Notes: generated from the letters alone by a model not told the origin. Shown: positions 34,811 through 43,870, numbered from the stretch's first letter. The stretch is DNA of 64,000 bases from Saltatorellus ferox (GCA_007751475.1 CP036434.1:5027524-5091523); one strand, 5' to 3'. Numbers and translations: made by a program.

Positions 34811-37800
34811 CTACTTGTCGCCATCCCCCGTCACCGTGCGGAGGCCTGCCAGGACGCTTTCGATGGAAGAACGCAGCTCGTCACTCAGGAGCTCGTTGCC
34901 GGCCAGTTCCTCGAGCTTCGGCACGTGCCGGGCACTGGCATAGGTCCGAAGACCCTGCAGGCAGTCGCGACGGATCGAGGCCGAAGAGCGCGCCTCGAAC
35001 AGCAGGATCAGGAAGTCCGCCACGTCCGCGTGGCTCGCCTCGGGAACGCCGTAGGTCAAGCCCCAGAGCGCACGGCCCGAGTTGTTGTGGTCCGGGTCCT
35101 CGCAGGCCTCGAAGAGTGCCTGAAGCACGGCCGGAGACTTCTCGTAGAAGGTGCTCAGGCCGAAGTAGATGGCGTCGTGGCGATGCCGCGACCCCTTCTG
35201 CGCCAGCCCGATGATGTGCTCGGCCACCTCCGGTGAAACGCGCGCGCCCCAGAGCCCCCTGAGGATCTCGCGAGTGTCTGCCTTGTCGCTCCCGAACATC
35301 GCCATCACCGCATCAGCCGCCGGCCCCTTGATCTGACGGTCCGAGAACATCAGCAGGAGATGAGATGCGGAACCGAGCAGGACGCCGCCTTCCTCACTGG
35401 CCAGGGCCTCGTCGATCTCCGCCATAAGCAGGTCGAGATCCTCGGGCCGGCTGTCTTTGCGCGCATTGCGAAGACCGTAGAAGGCCTGGACCTGCGCGTT
35501 CCCTTCCTGTGACTTCGCGAGCTCGCGCATCACCGCCTCGAAGGGAGCCTTGTCGAATTCGACCTCCGTGATCTTCAGGAACGCCGCGAGCCCGGCCTCG
35601 ACTTGACTTGCCTCACCGGACTGCAAGGCCGCCAGGATGGACGCGACGGACGCCTTCCGCAGTTCGGGGTCGCGGATCTGGAGCGCGCCGTCGACCCAGC
35701 CCTGCGAAGCGGCGACCGCCGCCCTCTGCCTCCCCATGGACCGGGCTTCGAGGGCCTGCCGCTTGCGACGCGCCGAGGTGCTATCCGGCCCCGTCGCGAC
35801 GGGCTTCTCCTCGTCCTGCATCGCCCATGGACTCTTCGGCGGCAGGACCGCCACGGCGCCAGCACCCTTCGCCCTCGCGGCGGAGCCCGCCGCGAGTGAG
35901 TAGTCCCCCTGCGCCGCGTCCACGAAACCAGGGTCCGCATCCACGTTCCCTGCGGCAGGTTCCAGCTCGGCTGGCTTGCCCATGACGCTCAGCACCTGGC
36001 CATTCTTCCAGAGCACGTTCCCGACGATCGCCCACTCGGTGGCGACCGCGTTCTTCGGCCCATCACCGGAAGACCTGCCCACGGTGACGGCGTTCGACCA
36101 GCTCGCCATGACGTTGCGCTCGACCCGAGGCTTCGACTGACCGATGATCGCCACCGCCGCTTCCGAGCTGGCGTACATCCCGCCATTCGGGTTGCCGACG
36201 AACGTGTTACCCACGATGGTGTCCTCGTTCTCGAACCAGCAGCTGACGCCGGTGTCCAGAAACAGGTTTCCCTCGACGCGCGCCGCCGTCTTACCGGACG
36301 CATAGATGCCGCTGCGTTCGTTGCCGAAGAAGCGGTTGCCGACGATCTCGGGCGCGCTACCGTCGTACCGAACGCCGTGCCAGCCCGCGCCGGAGATCCA
36401 GCAACCTTCCACCCGCGTCCGCGGCGCGCCGCCCGCGATCATGATCTCGTTGTGGTAGTTGTGGCGGATCGCGCAGTCCTTGATCAGCACGCTCCCCGCG
36501 CCCTCGTTTGCCTGACGGATCACGAGGCCCTCGGCCCAGGCGCCAGCGATCAAACAACCCGTCATCGTGACGGTGGCATCACCGGAGATCGAGACGCCGC
36601 TGGCCGGAGACCCGACGATGGCGCAGTCCTCGATCTTCGCGTTCCCGCCCTCGATGACCAGTGCCGCGCCACGGCGCAGGCCGCCACTCTCCGCCGTCCC
36701 GAGCGACGTCACCTTGAGCCCGCTGAGCTGCAGGGCGGCGGGCTGGCCCACCTTGAGCGTGGGCTCCGAGCCCGCCCCGAACTCGGCGACGATCCGGCAT
36801 GACGCCGAGCCGCTTCCCACGACGGTGAGCGACTTCGTCACGAGGACCCTCTCGGCATAGGTTCCCTCGCGGATCTCGATGCGCGCGCCGTCCGGGGCTG
36901 CGTCCACCGCGCTCTGAATCGAGGTGAAGTCCGCCGTGCCGTCAGGGCTCACGACGAGCGTGGTCGCGCTATCGACCGCCAGAGGCTCCTGTGGCACTGC
37001 GGTTCCGCTCACCACGCCGAGGGTCGCGGTACTAACGCCGAGCAACGCCATGGCCACGCAGGCCGCGCGGCGCCAGCTTGCCGGAAGGATCGCACGACGG
37101 CGCTCACCGTCGAGGGCTGCCTCGATGCGCTGCTCCAGGCCAGAAGGACTGGCCATCGCGAGCTGCAGGGCCCCGAGTGAACCCCGGGCCCCTCGCGCCG
37201 CCGAGAGAAGGCACTCGGCGTAGTCCTCGGCGCTCGTGCCCGCGAGCAGCACGGCGTCGTCGCAGCAGAGTTCCGCCTCCCTACGCTGTGCGCGAGCCGC
37301 ACTCCACGCCATCGGATTCCACCAGTACAGAGAGACCGCCAGGTGACCGATCATCTGCGCCAGAACATCTCGCCTCGCCACGTGGGCCAGTTCATGAAGG
37401 ATTGCGGTGGTGGCCTCCTTCGATCCCGCCCAGGCGGAGCCCGCTGGCGCGATGATCACGGGTCGGAGGAGTCCTGTGGTCCGTGGCTGACCCACGTCAC
37501 CCGAAACGAGCAGCCGCGCGCGCGGATTCACGCCCTTCTTCTCCACCAGATCACCGAATCGCGACGCGAGTTCGCCCGTGGCGGGAACCGCGCGCGACGT
37601 CGCGCGGCTGGCGCTTCCTGCCGCCATGAGGAGGCGAGCCAGCAAGAGGACACTCCCCAGGACCCAGCCACCGAGAAGCCACGCTCGCCACGGAAACGCG
37701 CGGCGCGGGGGCGCAGGCACGTACGCGGCGGACGATGTAGGGACCGTGGGACCGTCGGGCGCCGCGATCCTGAGATCACCTCGTTCGACCGCAGGACCGT

Positions 37801-38152
37801 CGGCGAACGACCGGTTCGGGTCGGCTTGGTTCGGTGAAGCGAACCGGGGTGACGGCTCCCTCGGGCCAGGCAGCGGCGCCGCCGCGGGCCCAACCTCCTC
37901 GTGAGGCGCATCCGCGGCCGGCACATCCAGGGCGGGGCCAGCCCACGCGGGCAAGCACTCCACGCGCCAGGGCCCGGAAGCGCCGACGGGAATCAGCACC
38001 ACGGCGAGCAGTACAGCCGACCAGCAGAGGTGCCGCGTGGCGGCCGAGCGCCTCCGCAAGCCCAGGTTGACGAGATGAGCCAGCGCCAGGAAGATCGATC
38101 CGAGCAGCGCCACCCGAAGGGCGACGTCATCGTGCTGGGGAGTCCACATCAC
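34811..38152 (-). CDS. BlaR1/MecR1-type M56 metallopeptidase fused to a beta-helix and helical repeats
   Basis: 1113 residues. The N-terminal part is an M56 membrane metallopeptidase: several TM helices (~10-30, 43-58, 155-178), the zinc motif 'HELAH' (253-257), the third ligand in 'REAELCCDDAVL' (~291-302), and a last TM helix at ~364-384. Such proteins signal by cleaving a partner repressor. Where BlaR1 has a beta-lactam sensor, this protein has a right-handed parallel beta-helix (~400-770) starting 'TADFTSIQSAVDAAPDGARI' with repeated 'VEGNLFLDTG', 'VGNTFVGNPNGGMYA' turns, then a helical HEAT-like region (~800-1113). The BlaI-type repressor gene lies directly upstream and overlaps by 4 bp. 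A signal other than beta-lactams, perhaps a polysaccharide, is inferred from the beta-helix. Confidence 0.9.
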   Translation of the reverse strand: MMWTPQHDDVALRVALLGSIFLALAHLVNLGLRRRSAATRHLCWSAVLLAVVLIPVGASGPWRVECLPAWAGPALDVPAADAPHEEVGPAAAPLPGPREPSPRFASPNQADPNRSFADGPAVERGDLRIAAPDGPTVPTSSAAYVPAPPRRAFPWRAWLLGGWVLGSVLLLARLLMAAGSASRATSRAVPATGELASRFGDLVEKKGVNPRARLLVSGDVGQPRTTGLLRPVIIAPAGSAWAGSKEATTAILHELAHVARRDVLAQMIGHLAVSLYWWNPMAWSAARAQRREAELCCDDAVLLAGTSAEDYAECLLSAARGARGSLGALQLAMASPSGLEQRIEAALDGERRRAILPASWRRAACVAMALLGVSTATLGVVSGTAVPQEPLAVDSATTLVVSPDGTADFTSIQSAVDAAPDGARIEIREGTYAERVLVTKSLTVVGSGSASCRIVAEFGAGSEPTLKVGQPAALQLSGLKVTSLGTAESGGLRRGAALVIEGGNAKIEDCAIVGSPASGVSISGDATVTMTGCLIAGAWAEGLVIRQANEGAGSVLIKDCAIRHNYHNEIMIAGGAPRTRVEGCWISGAGWHGVRYDGSAPEIVGNRFFGNERSGIYASGKTAARVEGNLFLDTGVSCWFENEDTIVGNTFVGNPNGGMYASSEAAVAIIGQSKPRVERNVMASWSNAVTVGRSSGDGPKNAVATEWAIVGNVLWKNGQVLSVMGKPAELEPAAGNVDADPGFVDAAQGDYSLAAGSAARAKGAGAVAVLPPKSPWAMQDEEKPVATGPDSTSARRKRQALEARSMGRQRAAVAASQGWVDGALQIRDPELRKASVASILAALQSGEASQVEAGLAAFLKITEVEFDKAPFEAVMRELAKSQEGNAQVQAFYGLRNARKDSRPEDLDLLMAEIDEALASEEGGVLLGSASHLLLMFSDRQIKGPAADAVMAMFGSDKADTREILRGLWGARVSPEVAEHIIGLAQKGSRHRHDAIYFGLSTFYEKSPAVLQALFEACEDPDHNNSGRALWGLTYGVPEASHADVADFLILLFEARSSASIRRDCLQGLRTYASARHVPKLEELAGNELLSDELRSSIESVLAGLRTVTGDGDK

Positions 38153-38535
38153 TTCTGTCTCCTGCTCTTGCGAGCCTGTTGAATGCGCTCGGCGAGTCGA
38201 TCCAGCTCTTCATCGCTGAGCTGACCCGCCTCCTCGTCGATCCAGTACGCGAAGGCGTCTTCCTTGGAACCGCCGAAGAACGTCCGCACGAGATGGGAAA
38301 GTGCGCGTCGCTTGGCTCGCCCAGGCGAGGTGCCCGGTGCGTACAGGTACTTGCGCCCCTCCTTGCGACGCCGGGCGTGGCCCTTGTCGCAGAGGAGGCC
38401 GAGGATCGTGCGGACGGCAGAGTCGCTCGGGGGCTCGGACATCTCCGCTCGCACCTCGGCGGCCGAGCCGCCTCGGAGTCGGAACAGGATGTCCAGAATC
38501 TCGCGCTCGCGACGACTGAGGGGCTCGGTAGACAT
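38149..38535 (-). CDS. BlaI/MecI/CopY-family repressor
   Basis: 128 residues. A winged-helix repressor with the typical start 'LSRREREILDILFRLRGGSA', a recognition-helix region 'PPSDSAVRTILGLLCDKGHA' and the wing 'RRRKEGRKYLYAPGTS', followed by the family's C-terminal helical dimerisation and cleavage part ('VRTFFGGSKEDAFAYWIDEE' and 'LSDEELDRLAERIQQARK'). It overlaps the M56 sensor gene by 4 bp, the common arrangement of blaI-blaR1 pairs: the sensor peptidase is activated outside, cleaves the repressor inside, and derepresses its targets. A candidate operator dyad lies about 40 bp upstream of the start. No beta-lactamase gene is near, so the regulon is unknown. Confidence 0.93.
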   Translation of the reverse strand: MSTEPLSRREREILDILFRLRGGSAAEVRAEMSEPPSDSAVRTILGLLCDKGHARRRKEGRKYLYAPGTSPGRAKRRALSHLVRTFFGGSKEDAFAYWIDEEAGQLSDEELDRLAERIQQARKSRRQK

Positions 38536-38573
38536 GTTGATTTTTTAGCAGTTCGCACGAAACCCGCGTGTTC

Positions 38574-38595
38574 AATTGCCAAAAAATTCGCAATT
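38574..38595. promoter_or_regulatory. Candidate BlaI-type operator
   Basis: An inverted repeat AATTGC - 10 bases - GCAATT, centred about 50 bp upstream of the start of the repressor gene on the minus strand, in an AT-rich patch (AAAAAATTCG) that contrasts with the GC-rich surroundings. BlaI-family repressors bind such dyads and usually control their own operon. It overlaps the end of the acyl-CoA synthetase remnant, so the sequence may have been recruited from it. Confidence 0.45.
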
Positions 38596-38843
38596 CGGTT
38601 CAGGCGGTACCGGGCCGATCCGGTCGCGGATCAGCTGGACGCACTCCCGGCGAGGGCAGCGTGGTCTTGGTCGACGCCACAGGAGAGGCAGACGAGGCCA
38701 AGCGGTCGCTGGCCCTTCAGTTCGTCCGCGACGCCGATCACCGCGCACTCCGCCACGTCGGGATGCGAGGCGAGGATCTCCTCCCTCGCACCGGTCGAAA
38801 GCCGGTGGCCCGCGACGTTGATGACGTCGTCGGGGCGCGACAT
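38575..38843 (-). pseudogene. Remnant of an acyl-CoA (acetyl/propionyl-CoA) synthetase C-terminus
   Basis: A 70-codon open frame from ATG 38843 reads 'MSRPDDVINVAGHRLSTGAR', 'EEILASHPDVAECAVIGVAD', 'ELKGQRPLGLVCLSCGVDQD', the highly conserved C-terminal subdomain of acetyl-CoA/propionyl-CoA synthetases (hinge 'DDVINVAGHRLSTG'). Just before the stop at 38631 the homology moves to another frame, which continues 'ECVQLIRDRIGPVPPEPNCE' to about 38580, so a frameshift has occurred. The N-terminal ~500 residues are absent: the match begins at 38843, 7 bases from the stop of the next gene on the same strand. The C-terminal catalytic Lys motif (KTRSGK) is also absent. This is a gene fragment left after a rearrangement. 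Confidence 0.75.
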
Positions 38844-38849
38844 GATCCC

Positions 38850-40265
38850 CTACCTGGACTCACCCGGCCAGCGATACGACCTCTGCCCGTAGAGGAACTC
38901 CATGACCGCGATCGGATCGAGGGATCCCGAGGGCTGCCTCAGCAGCGTCTTCACCTTCGAGCCTGTCTGGATCACCTGGACTCCATCGAAGTTCCGGAGC
39001 CAGCGCGACTTCGACTTCCGAATCCTGTCGTACTCCTCCTCGCTATAGACCGCGGCGTCGCAATAGAAGCGGACCGGATCGGGCGCGGCCTGGGTGAACA
39101 GCGAGAGCCCGACGTCCTCTGGCGCAAGGACGAGTCGGTACGGCAAGCGTCGGTTGTGGACGCCCATCGGCCGGCGATGACGAAAGTTCGTCAGCAGTTC
39201 TTCCACCATCTGCGCCGCGCCGGCATGGTCTGAACTCGAGTTCCCGCCGGACATCAGCTCGGTGAGCCAGCCCGGCTGGTCCCGGAGAGGCCAGGCCCTG
39301 CGGCAGGACGCGATCCAGTCACCCACGAAGCTCCTCGACTGGGTGCCCGGACGCCACGGGCCCTTCTCCTTCTCGGCCCGTGACCATTCTGCGAGAGCCA
39401 GAGCGAGCAGGTCATCGACGGGCAGCCCCACCTTGACCGGACTCGCTCGTTCGGCGCGGCGCCAGAACTCCACCTTCTGATCCTCGTCGAGCGATCCGTA
39501 GAACGCGCCCAGGTTGTCGGCCCTGAGATCGGCAGGCCATTGGCTCGAGATCTTCCCCAGCGCCGTCGTGAGGTGGCCGTCGAGGTCCTTGCCCACGACG
39601 CTGACGAGATCCCACTCCACCTTCTTGGTGCTAGCGGAGACGTACATCGGCGCCGCGCTCCGCTCGCCCTCTCGCTCGATCTGCGAGACGCGAATCCACG
39701 CGCTGCCCTGTTCTCCGTTCGGCTCTCCCTCCGCCCGCTCCAGAGCGCGGACGTCGACATCGAACCGGTAGAGGAGGGACTGCACGTCGATCTTCTTCGA
39801 AGACTTGTCCCCGCCGTCCTTGAGGACAGGAGTGTACTTCTTCTTGACCGTCTTCCCATTCCGCGCGCTCGCGGACGTGATGACGAACATGGCGTCGACG
39901 CCGGCTCGCCGCGCGATATCTTCGGCGCTGCTGTCCCAGGAGTCGAGGGCGACCAGCGTGGGCTCACGGCGGGCCTTCATCGCCTCCTCCGGTGCGTAGT
40001 CCTCGGTCGACGCCAGCTCCACGGTCAGGGAGGTGTTCCGCGCCAGGACCTCCGCGAGGCGCCTGAGGTCCTCGTCGAGGATCGAGCGATCGCTGGAGCT
40101 GATCCCGAGGGTGATGGGCGTCGACAGCGCGACCGCCCAAGCCGCCAGCGGTTGTCCGGGATCGAGGCCCGTCTGACCCCGGGCCAGGGTCGAGACGCAA
40201 GTGGCGACGAGCGCGAGAATGACGGTGCGAAAACAGCGCAATCCGGATCGTGGAATGAGTGGCAT
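38850..40265 (-). CDS. Secreted protein, unknown function
   Basis: 471 residues from ATG 40265 with a signal peptide ('CFRTVILALVATCVSTLARG', cleavage near residue 30). Residues ~45-130 form an alpha/beta segment ('ITLGISSSDRSILDEDLRRL', 'AGVDAMFVITSASARNGKT') which could be a domain of the kind found in secreted proteins that assemble or score a response, but no match is certain. A second part (~210-330) is helical ('DEDQKVEFWRRAERASPVKV', 'GLPVDDLLALALAEWSRAEK'), and the end is beta-rich ('FYCDAAVYSEEEYDRIRKSK', 'LDPIAVMEFLYGQRSYRWPG'). The stop lies 7 bp from the acyl-CoA synthetase remnant, so the rearrangement breakpoint is next to its 3' end. The function is unknown. Confidence 0.65.
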   Translation of the reverse strand: MPLIPRSGLRCFRTVILALVATCVSTLARGQTGLDPGQPLAAWAVALSTPITLGISSSDRSILDEDLRRLAEVLARNTSLTVELASTEDYAPEEAMKARREPTLVALDSWDSSAEDIARRAGVDAMFVITSASARNGKTVKKKYTPVLKDGGDKSSKKIDVQSLLYRFDVDVRALERAEGEPNGEQGSAWIRVSQIEREGERSAAPMYVSASTKKVEWDLVSVVGKDLDGHLTTALGKISSQWPADLRADNLGAFYGSLDEDQKVEFWRRAERASPVKVGLPVDDLLALALAEWSRAEKEKGPWRPGTQSRSFVGDWIASCRRAWPLRDQPGWLTELMSGGNSSSDHAGAAQMVEELLTNFRHRRPMGVHNRRLPYRLVLAPEDVGLSLFTQAAPDPVRFYCDAAVYSEEEYDRIRKSKSRWLRNFDGVQVIQTGSKVKTLLRQPSGSLDPIAVMEFLYGQRSYRWPGESR

Positions 40266-40333
40266 CCGCTGAGCATAGCGCAGCACTGGCAAGGGCCATG
40301 GGCGCCATGACGGAGTTTGGGTCATCTCAGCGG

Positions 40334-40702
40334 TCATTCCACTTGTGCAGCGAGGGCCTTCGGCGCGACCGCGCAGTAGCTCTCCAGGATCCAGTCACGG
40401 ACCTGGTCGGGATCCGCTTTCTCCTTGGGTCCGTACTCGATGACCACCCATCCAGACTTGCCGAGGCCATAGCCCGCTGGCTCGGCTTCGTCGAGCTCCA
40501 GCGCCTCGCGACCGGAGGCCGGGAGCTTGACGCAAAGCTTGAGTGCCCCGCTCAGCTCCACTCCGAAGAAGACGAAGACCTTCTTCTTCACCTTGGCGAC
40601 GGACTCCCCCCAGGGGAAGTCCTCCCAGGCTTCGGGCAGCGTCAGGGCGAAGGCGAGGAATGCCTCGCGCTGCGGATGGGCTTTCGGCGTCCGTGGAACC
40701 AT
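40334..40702 (-). CDS. MmcQ/YjbR-family protein
   Basis: 122 residues from ATG 40702. It has the family pattern: 'FALTLPEAWEDFPWGESVAK' near the N-terminus, 'KKKVFVFFGVELSGALKLCV' in the middle, 'AGYGLGKSGWVVIEYGPKEK' and a C-terminal helix 'QVRDWILESYCAVAPKALAA'. YjbR/MmcQ proteins have a CyaY-like fold and bind DNA in some reports; the cellular role is unsettled. A longer frame from 40756 exists but the family starts near 40702. It is followed after 68 bp by the secreted protein gene on the same strand and preceded by sigma fusion 3, without evidence of a shared task. Confidence 0.85.
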   Translation of the reverse strand: MVPRTPKAHPQREAFLAFALTLPEAWEDFPWGESVAKVKKKVFVFFGVELSGALKLCVKLPASGREALELDEAEPAGYGLGKSGWVVIEYGPKEKADPDQVRDWILESYCAVAPKALAAQVE

Positions 40703-40721
40703 GGCACTGGATGATAGGAAC

Positions 40722-43241
40722 TCATGGCCGAACGAGCTCGTGAATCCATTCAGCACCCGGACCCTCCTCCGAGCCGTCCACCGGAACCTGAAGAGGGCCG
40801 AGGCGGAGGACCTCGTACCCTTCGGCTTCCACCTCGACGTACGTCCAGGCGCCGCGACGAATCAGGTCCTTCTCACCGGTCGACCAGGTCCCATCGACGG
40901 AGCTGAAGGTCCGTCCCCCATGGATCCACGAGATATCGATCCAGCCCAACCAAGCGTGCGATTCGTCGTCGGAGCGGGCGAAACGAACCGTAAACGCCTC
41001 GATGGGGTCGCCCGTCACGGCGTCCACCACGCGGCCCGAGATCCGCGAGGAGCGCTCCACGACGAGTTCGAGGTCGTCCCCCATGTGCCGGTGGCTCCGA
41101 ACCTCCCTCATCCAGCCATCGGCGCGCGTCTCGACCTCGAGCTCGCCTTCGGCGGCCCCCGCGATCTCGAAGCGACCGTCGACGTCGGTCATGGCAGTCA
41201 CCTCTACCGACTCATGGGCCGCTCCTGTGCGCGCCAGAACCATCACCCGCGGGACGGGAGCACCCGCTTCGTCGACCACTCGGCCGCGAAGCGGCATGGC
41301 CCTTCGCAGGGTGATCGAAAGCCGCACGGCCTCGCCGTCTTGCGGCACCTGCAGCGCCTGCACGTGGCCGGGAAGCCCGTGCTTGTCCACGCCGATCAGC
41401 GTCGGATGCGGAGGGATATGCTCGAAGGAGAACTGGCCGTCGTCGTCGGTGAAGACGCGCGGGTTCGCCACGAGGTCGGCGCTCGGGCCGATCCACACCT
41501 CCGCTCCACGGATTCGGTTGCCGAACGCGTCTGTGACCGCCCCCTCGACGCGTGAGCCCGACACCAGCTCGAAATCGAGCTGAGTGCCCTCATCACGCGG
41601 CGCGGGATCATCCAGACCCTTCACGAGTGCCTCGTGGGGCGCGAAAGCGTGGTGGCTCGCCTCGATGGAGACGGCGCTGCCGGGATAGGCACGAATGCCG
41701 TGCAGCTCGTAGTAGCCGGTCGTGTCCGTCAGGACCACTTCCTCCCGCGAGCTCCAGCAGCGCACGCGCGCGCCCGAGACCACGGAGCCCCCGGCATCCC
41801 TCACGTATCCAAACACCATGCCCTCGGGACCGGGTTCGGGATCGAGCACGATGTCGACCTGGCTGATGGCACCGGCGCTGAGCTCGCCGGGCGTCACCCC
41901 TCCGCGACGATAGCCCTCGGCAGTTGCGATCAAGCCCCCATAACCGCGCGAGGGAACGGCGAGCCGGTAGGCACCCAGCTCGTCCGACATCGTCTCCGCA
42001 CCGTTGTAGACGACGCGAGCCCCCACGATCGCGGCGCCCGGCACGGACGCCGCTGCAGAGGCACGGACCGTCCCCTCCACCAGCGCGTCTCGGGGGTTCA
42101 CAAGGACGAAAATCGACTCCACCGGGCCCTCTCCGAGGACCGCGAGATGGTGCTCACGAATCCAGGCGTCATGCCCGGGGACGTCGAGGAGTTCCGCCCG
42201 GATCGATACCGTGCGCCCGGGGTTCGGTAGCGCCCACTGGATCGCACCATCCTCCGACGAGGTCACGACCGTGGTCGCGAACGCGGTGCCAGACAGGTCG
42301 TACCCGTGGTAGGCGCTCAGTCGAACCTGAACCCTCGGCAGCGTCCGAGCCAGGAGCTCTCCACCCGCGTTCTCGCTGAACACCACGCGCCCGCGCACGA
42401 CCCAGTCGAAGTCCGGGGCCGTGGTGGCCATGGCTTCCGCATGGAGCGCTGCCGCCCCCGGAGCCACGCGCCGCGCGCTCGTCAGCGGTTCAGCGGGCGA
42501 TTCGATGACCAGCGGCTGAAGTTCCGCCGGCGCGGTCTCGGTGATCAGGACCGATTCGTAGGGCTGCGGATCGGGAACCCGCGCCATCGACGCCAGGATC
42601 CACGCAGTACCCAGGAGGAGAAAGGCGGCGACAACGAGGATCTTCTTCATGGCGAAAGAGCAGGCGATGAGAGAGGAAATCGGCCGCCGCGAGGGCGCCC
42701 CCACGAGCGTCCCGACGACCGCCCAGCGAAACGTATCGCGGTCGGCGTACCCGGCGCGCTCCAGGGCGCGGCGCATGACGGCGCGGGCGCGCTGAAGCCT
42801 GTCCTTGAGCGTGTGCACGCTGGCACCGCTGCGCGCTGCGATCTCGGGGATCGAAAGGCCGCCGAAGTAGTGGTCGCGGAGCAGCGTTCGATGCGGCTCC
42901 GCGAGGCTTTCCAGAATCTCGAGAACACGACGCTGGACCTCGGAGCGCTCTGCCAGGTCAGCGGAGGAGGGCAAGGCCTCCGCGCGCGCGACCTGACGTT
43001 CCCGAAACCGTCGTCGCGACCCGCTGCGCTGACGATTGAGAACGACGTTGCGCGCCACGGCCCTCAACCAGGCGCCGAGCGCTCGAGGCTCTTTCGGCGC
43101 GCTGGAAAGCGCCCGAATCCAGACCTCCTGCATCGCGTCGTCCGCCGCCTCCTCGTCCCGGACGAGCGCCACGACGAAGGCGCGCAATCGGGAATGATGA
43201 AGCGCGAGCGAGCGCAGGTCGAAGGTGGAAGATGAGGCCAT
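40722..43241 (-). CDS. ECF sigma factor fused to carboxypeptidase-regulatory-like domains (fusion 3)
   Basis: 839 residues from ATG 43241. Sigma region 2 is at ~10-75 ('EEAADDAMQEVWIRALSSAP', 'LGAWLRAVARNVVLNRQRSG') and region 4 at ~105-160 ('AEPHRTLLRDHYFGGLSIPE' , 'IAARSGASVHTLKDRLQRAR'). A single TM segment at ~201-218 follows 'AMKK' ('ILVVAAFLLLGTAWILASMA'). The rest is a chain of carboxypeptidase-regulatory-like domains ('GMVFGYVRDAGGSVVSGARV', 'VEGAVTDAFGNRIRGAEVWI', 'LRGRVVDEAGAPVPRVMVLA', 'ISGRVVDAVTGDPIEAFTVR'), each with the 'D..G.f' turn, for example 'FTDDDGQFSFEHIPPHP' and 'MTDVDGRFEIAGAAEG'. This is the clearest of the three fusions. No anti-sigma factor gene adjoins it. Confidence 0.88.
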   Translation of the reverse strand: MASSSTFDLRSLALHHSRLRAFVVALVRDEEAADDAMQEVWIRALSSAPKEPRALGAWLRAVARNVVLNRQRSGSRRRFRERQVARAEALPSSADLAERSEVQRRVLEILESLAEPHRTLLRDHYFGGLSIPEIAARSGASVHTLKDRLQRARAVMRRALERAGYADRDTFRWAVVGTLVGAPSRRPISSLIACSFAMKKILVVAAFLLLGTAWILASMARVPDPQPYESVLITETAPAELQPLVIESPAEPLTSARRVAPGAAALHAEAMATTAPDFDWVVRGRVVFSENAGGELLARTLPRVQVRLSAYHGYDLSGTAFATTVVTSSEDGAIQWALPNPGRTVSIRAELLDVPGHDAWIREHHLAVLGEGPVESIFVLVNPRDALVEGTVRASAAASVPGAAIVGARVVYNGAETMSDELGAYRLAVPSRGYGGLIATAEGYRRGGVTPGELSAGAISQVDIVLDPEPGPEGMVFGYVRDAGGSVVSGARVRCWSSREEVVLTDTTGYYELHGIRAYPGSAVSIEASHHAFAPHEALVKGLDDPAPRDEGTQLDFELVSGSRVEGAVTDAFGNRIRGAEVWIGPSADLVANPRVFTDDDGQFSFEHIPPHPTLIGVDKHGLPGHVQALQVPQDGEAVRLSITLRRAMPLRGRVVDEAGAPVPRVMVLARTGAAHESVEVTAMTDVDGRFEIAGAAEGELEVETRADGWMREVRSHRHMGDDLELVVERSSRISGRVVDAVTGDPIEAFTVRFARSDDESHAWLGWIDISWIHGGRTFSSVDGTWSTGEKDLIRRGAWTYVEVEAEGYEVLRLGPLQVPVDGSEEGPGAEWIHELVRP

Positions 43242-43396
43242 GAGATAGAACAAGGACACCGCTCGGGACTCGGCGAGGGGTGGAAATCGAGGGAATCGGC
43301 GGCGGCGAGGCCAGCCACGCCGTCGATCGGTTCGAAGAGGGTGCTCGGAAGAACGCGCGCTGGCCAAGGGTGCCAGCCCGAAGCGCGCCGCTTCGA

Positions 43397-43870
43397 TCAG
43401 TCCGCAGATTCGATGGCCGAGAAGCGCGGCGAGGCAAGGCGCGATCGCCAGCGCCATTCCCATGCCCCGAGTCCCCCCACGTAGGCCCCCTCGGCGATCA
43501 GGTGCGCCACGCCGTACATCGTGATGGAACCGCGGTGCCAGAAGACGATTCCGAGGCAGCCAACCATCCAGAACACGTTGGCCCCCGCGAGCGCGCCGAT
43601 CCACCGGACCGGGCGGTGCCTCCGCCGGGCGAGGTAGGTCGCGAGTCCTCCATAGGTGAGATTGACAGCCGCGACGACCAGGATCCAGCGCTCAGGAAGG
43701 CCGTGCAGCGCGCTCAGCCAGCGAAAGGCCAGCAGGACGAGCACGCCCGCCAGAAGCCCGCCGAGCCCATCGACCCACAAGAGTCGCTCGCTGAGCCATG
43801 AACGGATCCCCCGCTGCACGCCGAGGATTGAACCAGAACCCGGCCGTTGATTCGACCTATGACTCTCCAT
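43397..43870 (-). CDS. Small integral membrane protein
   Basis: 157 residues from ATG 43870 (GGTGA nine bases upstream); an ATG at 43909 and earlier ones are alternatives. Four hydrophobic helices can be seen: 'VDGLGGLLAGVLVLLAFRWL', 'RWILVVAAVNLTYGGLATYL', 'WIGALAGANVFWMVGCLGIV' and 'MYGVAHLIAEGAYVGGLGAW'. The pattern 'IRSWLSERLLWVDGLGG' at the start and a C-terminal 'WEWRWRSRL' look conserved, but I cannot name the family. No catalytic motif is present. It is divergent from the tandem secreted-protein array at 43982 and about 155 bp from the start of sigma fusion 3 on the same strand. The function is unknown. Confidence 0.65.
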   Translation of the reverse strand: MESHRSNQRPGSGSILGVQRGIRSWLSERLLWVDGLGGLLAGVLVLLAFRWLSALHGLPERWILVVAAVNLTYGGLATYLARRRHRPVRWIGALAGANVFWMVGCLGIVFWHRGSITMYGVAHLIAEGAYVGGLGAWEWRWRSRLASPRFSAIESAD

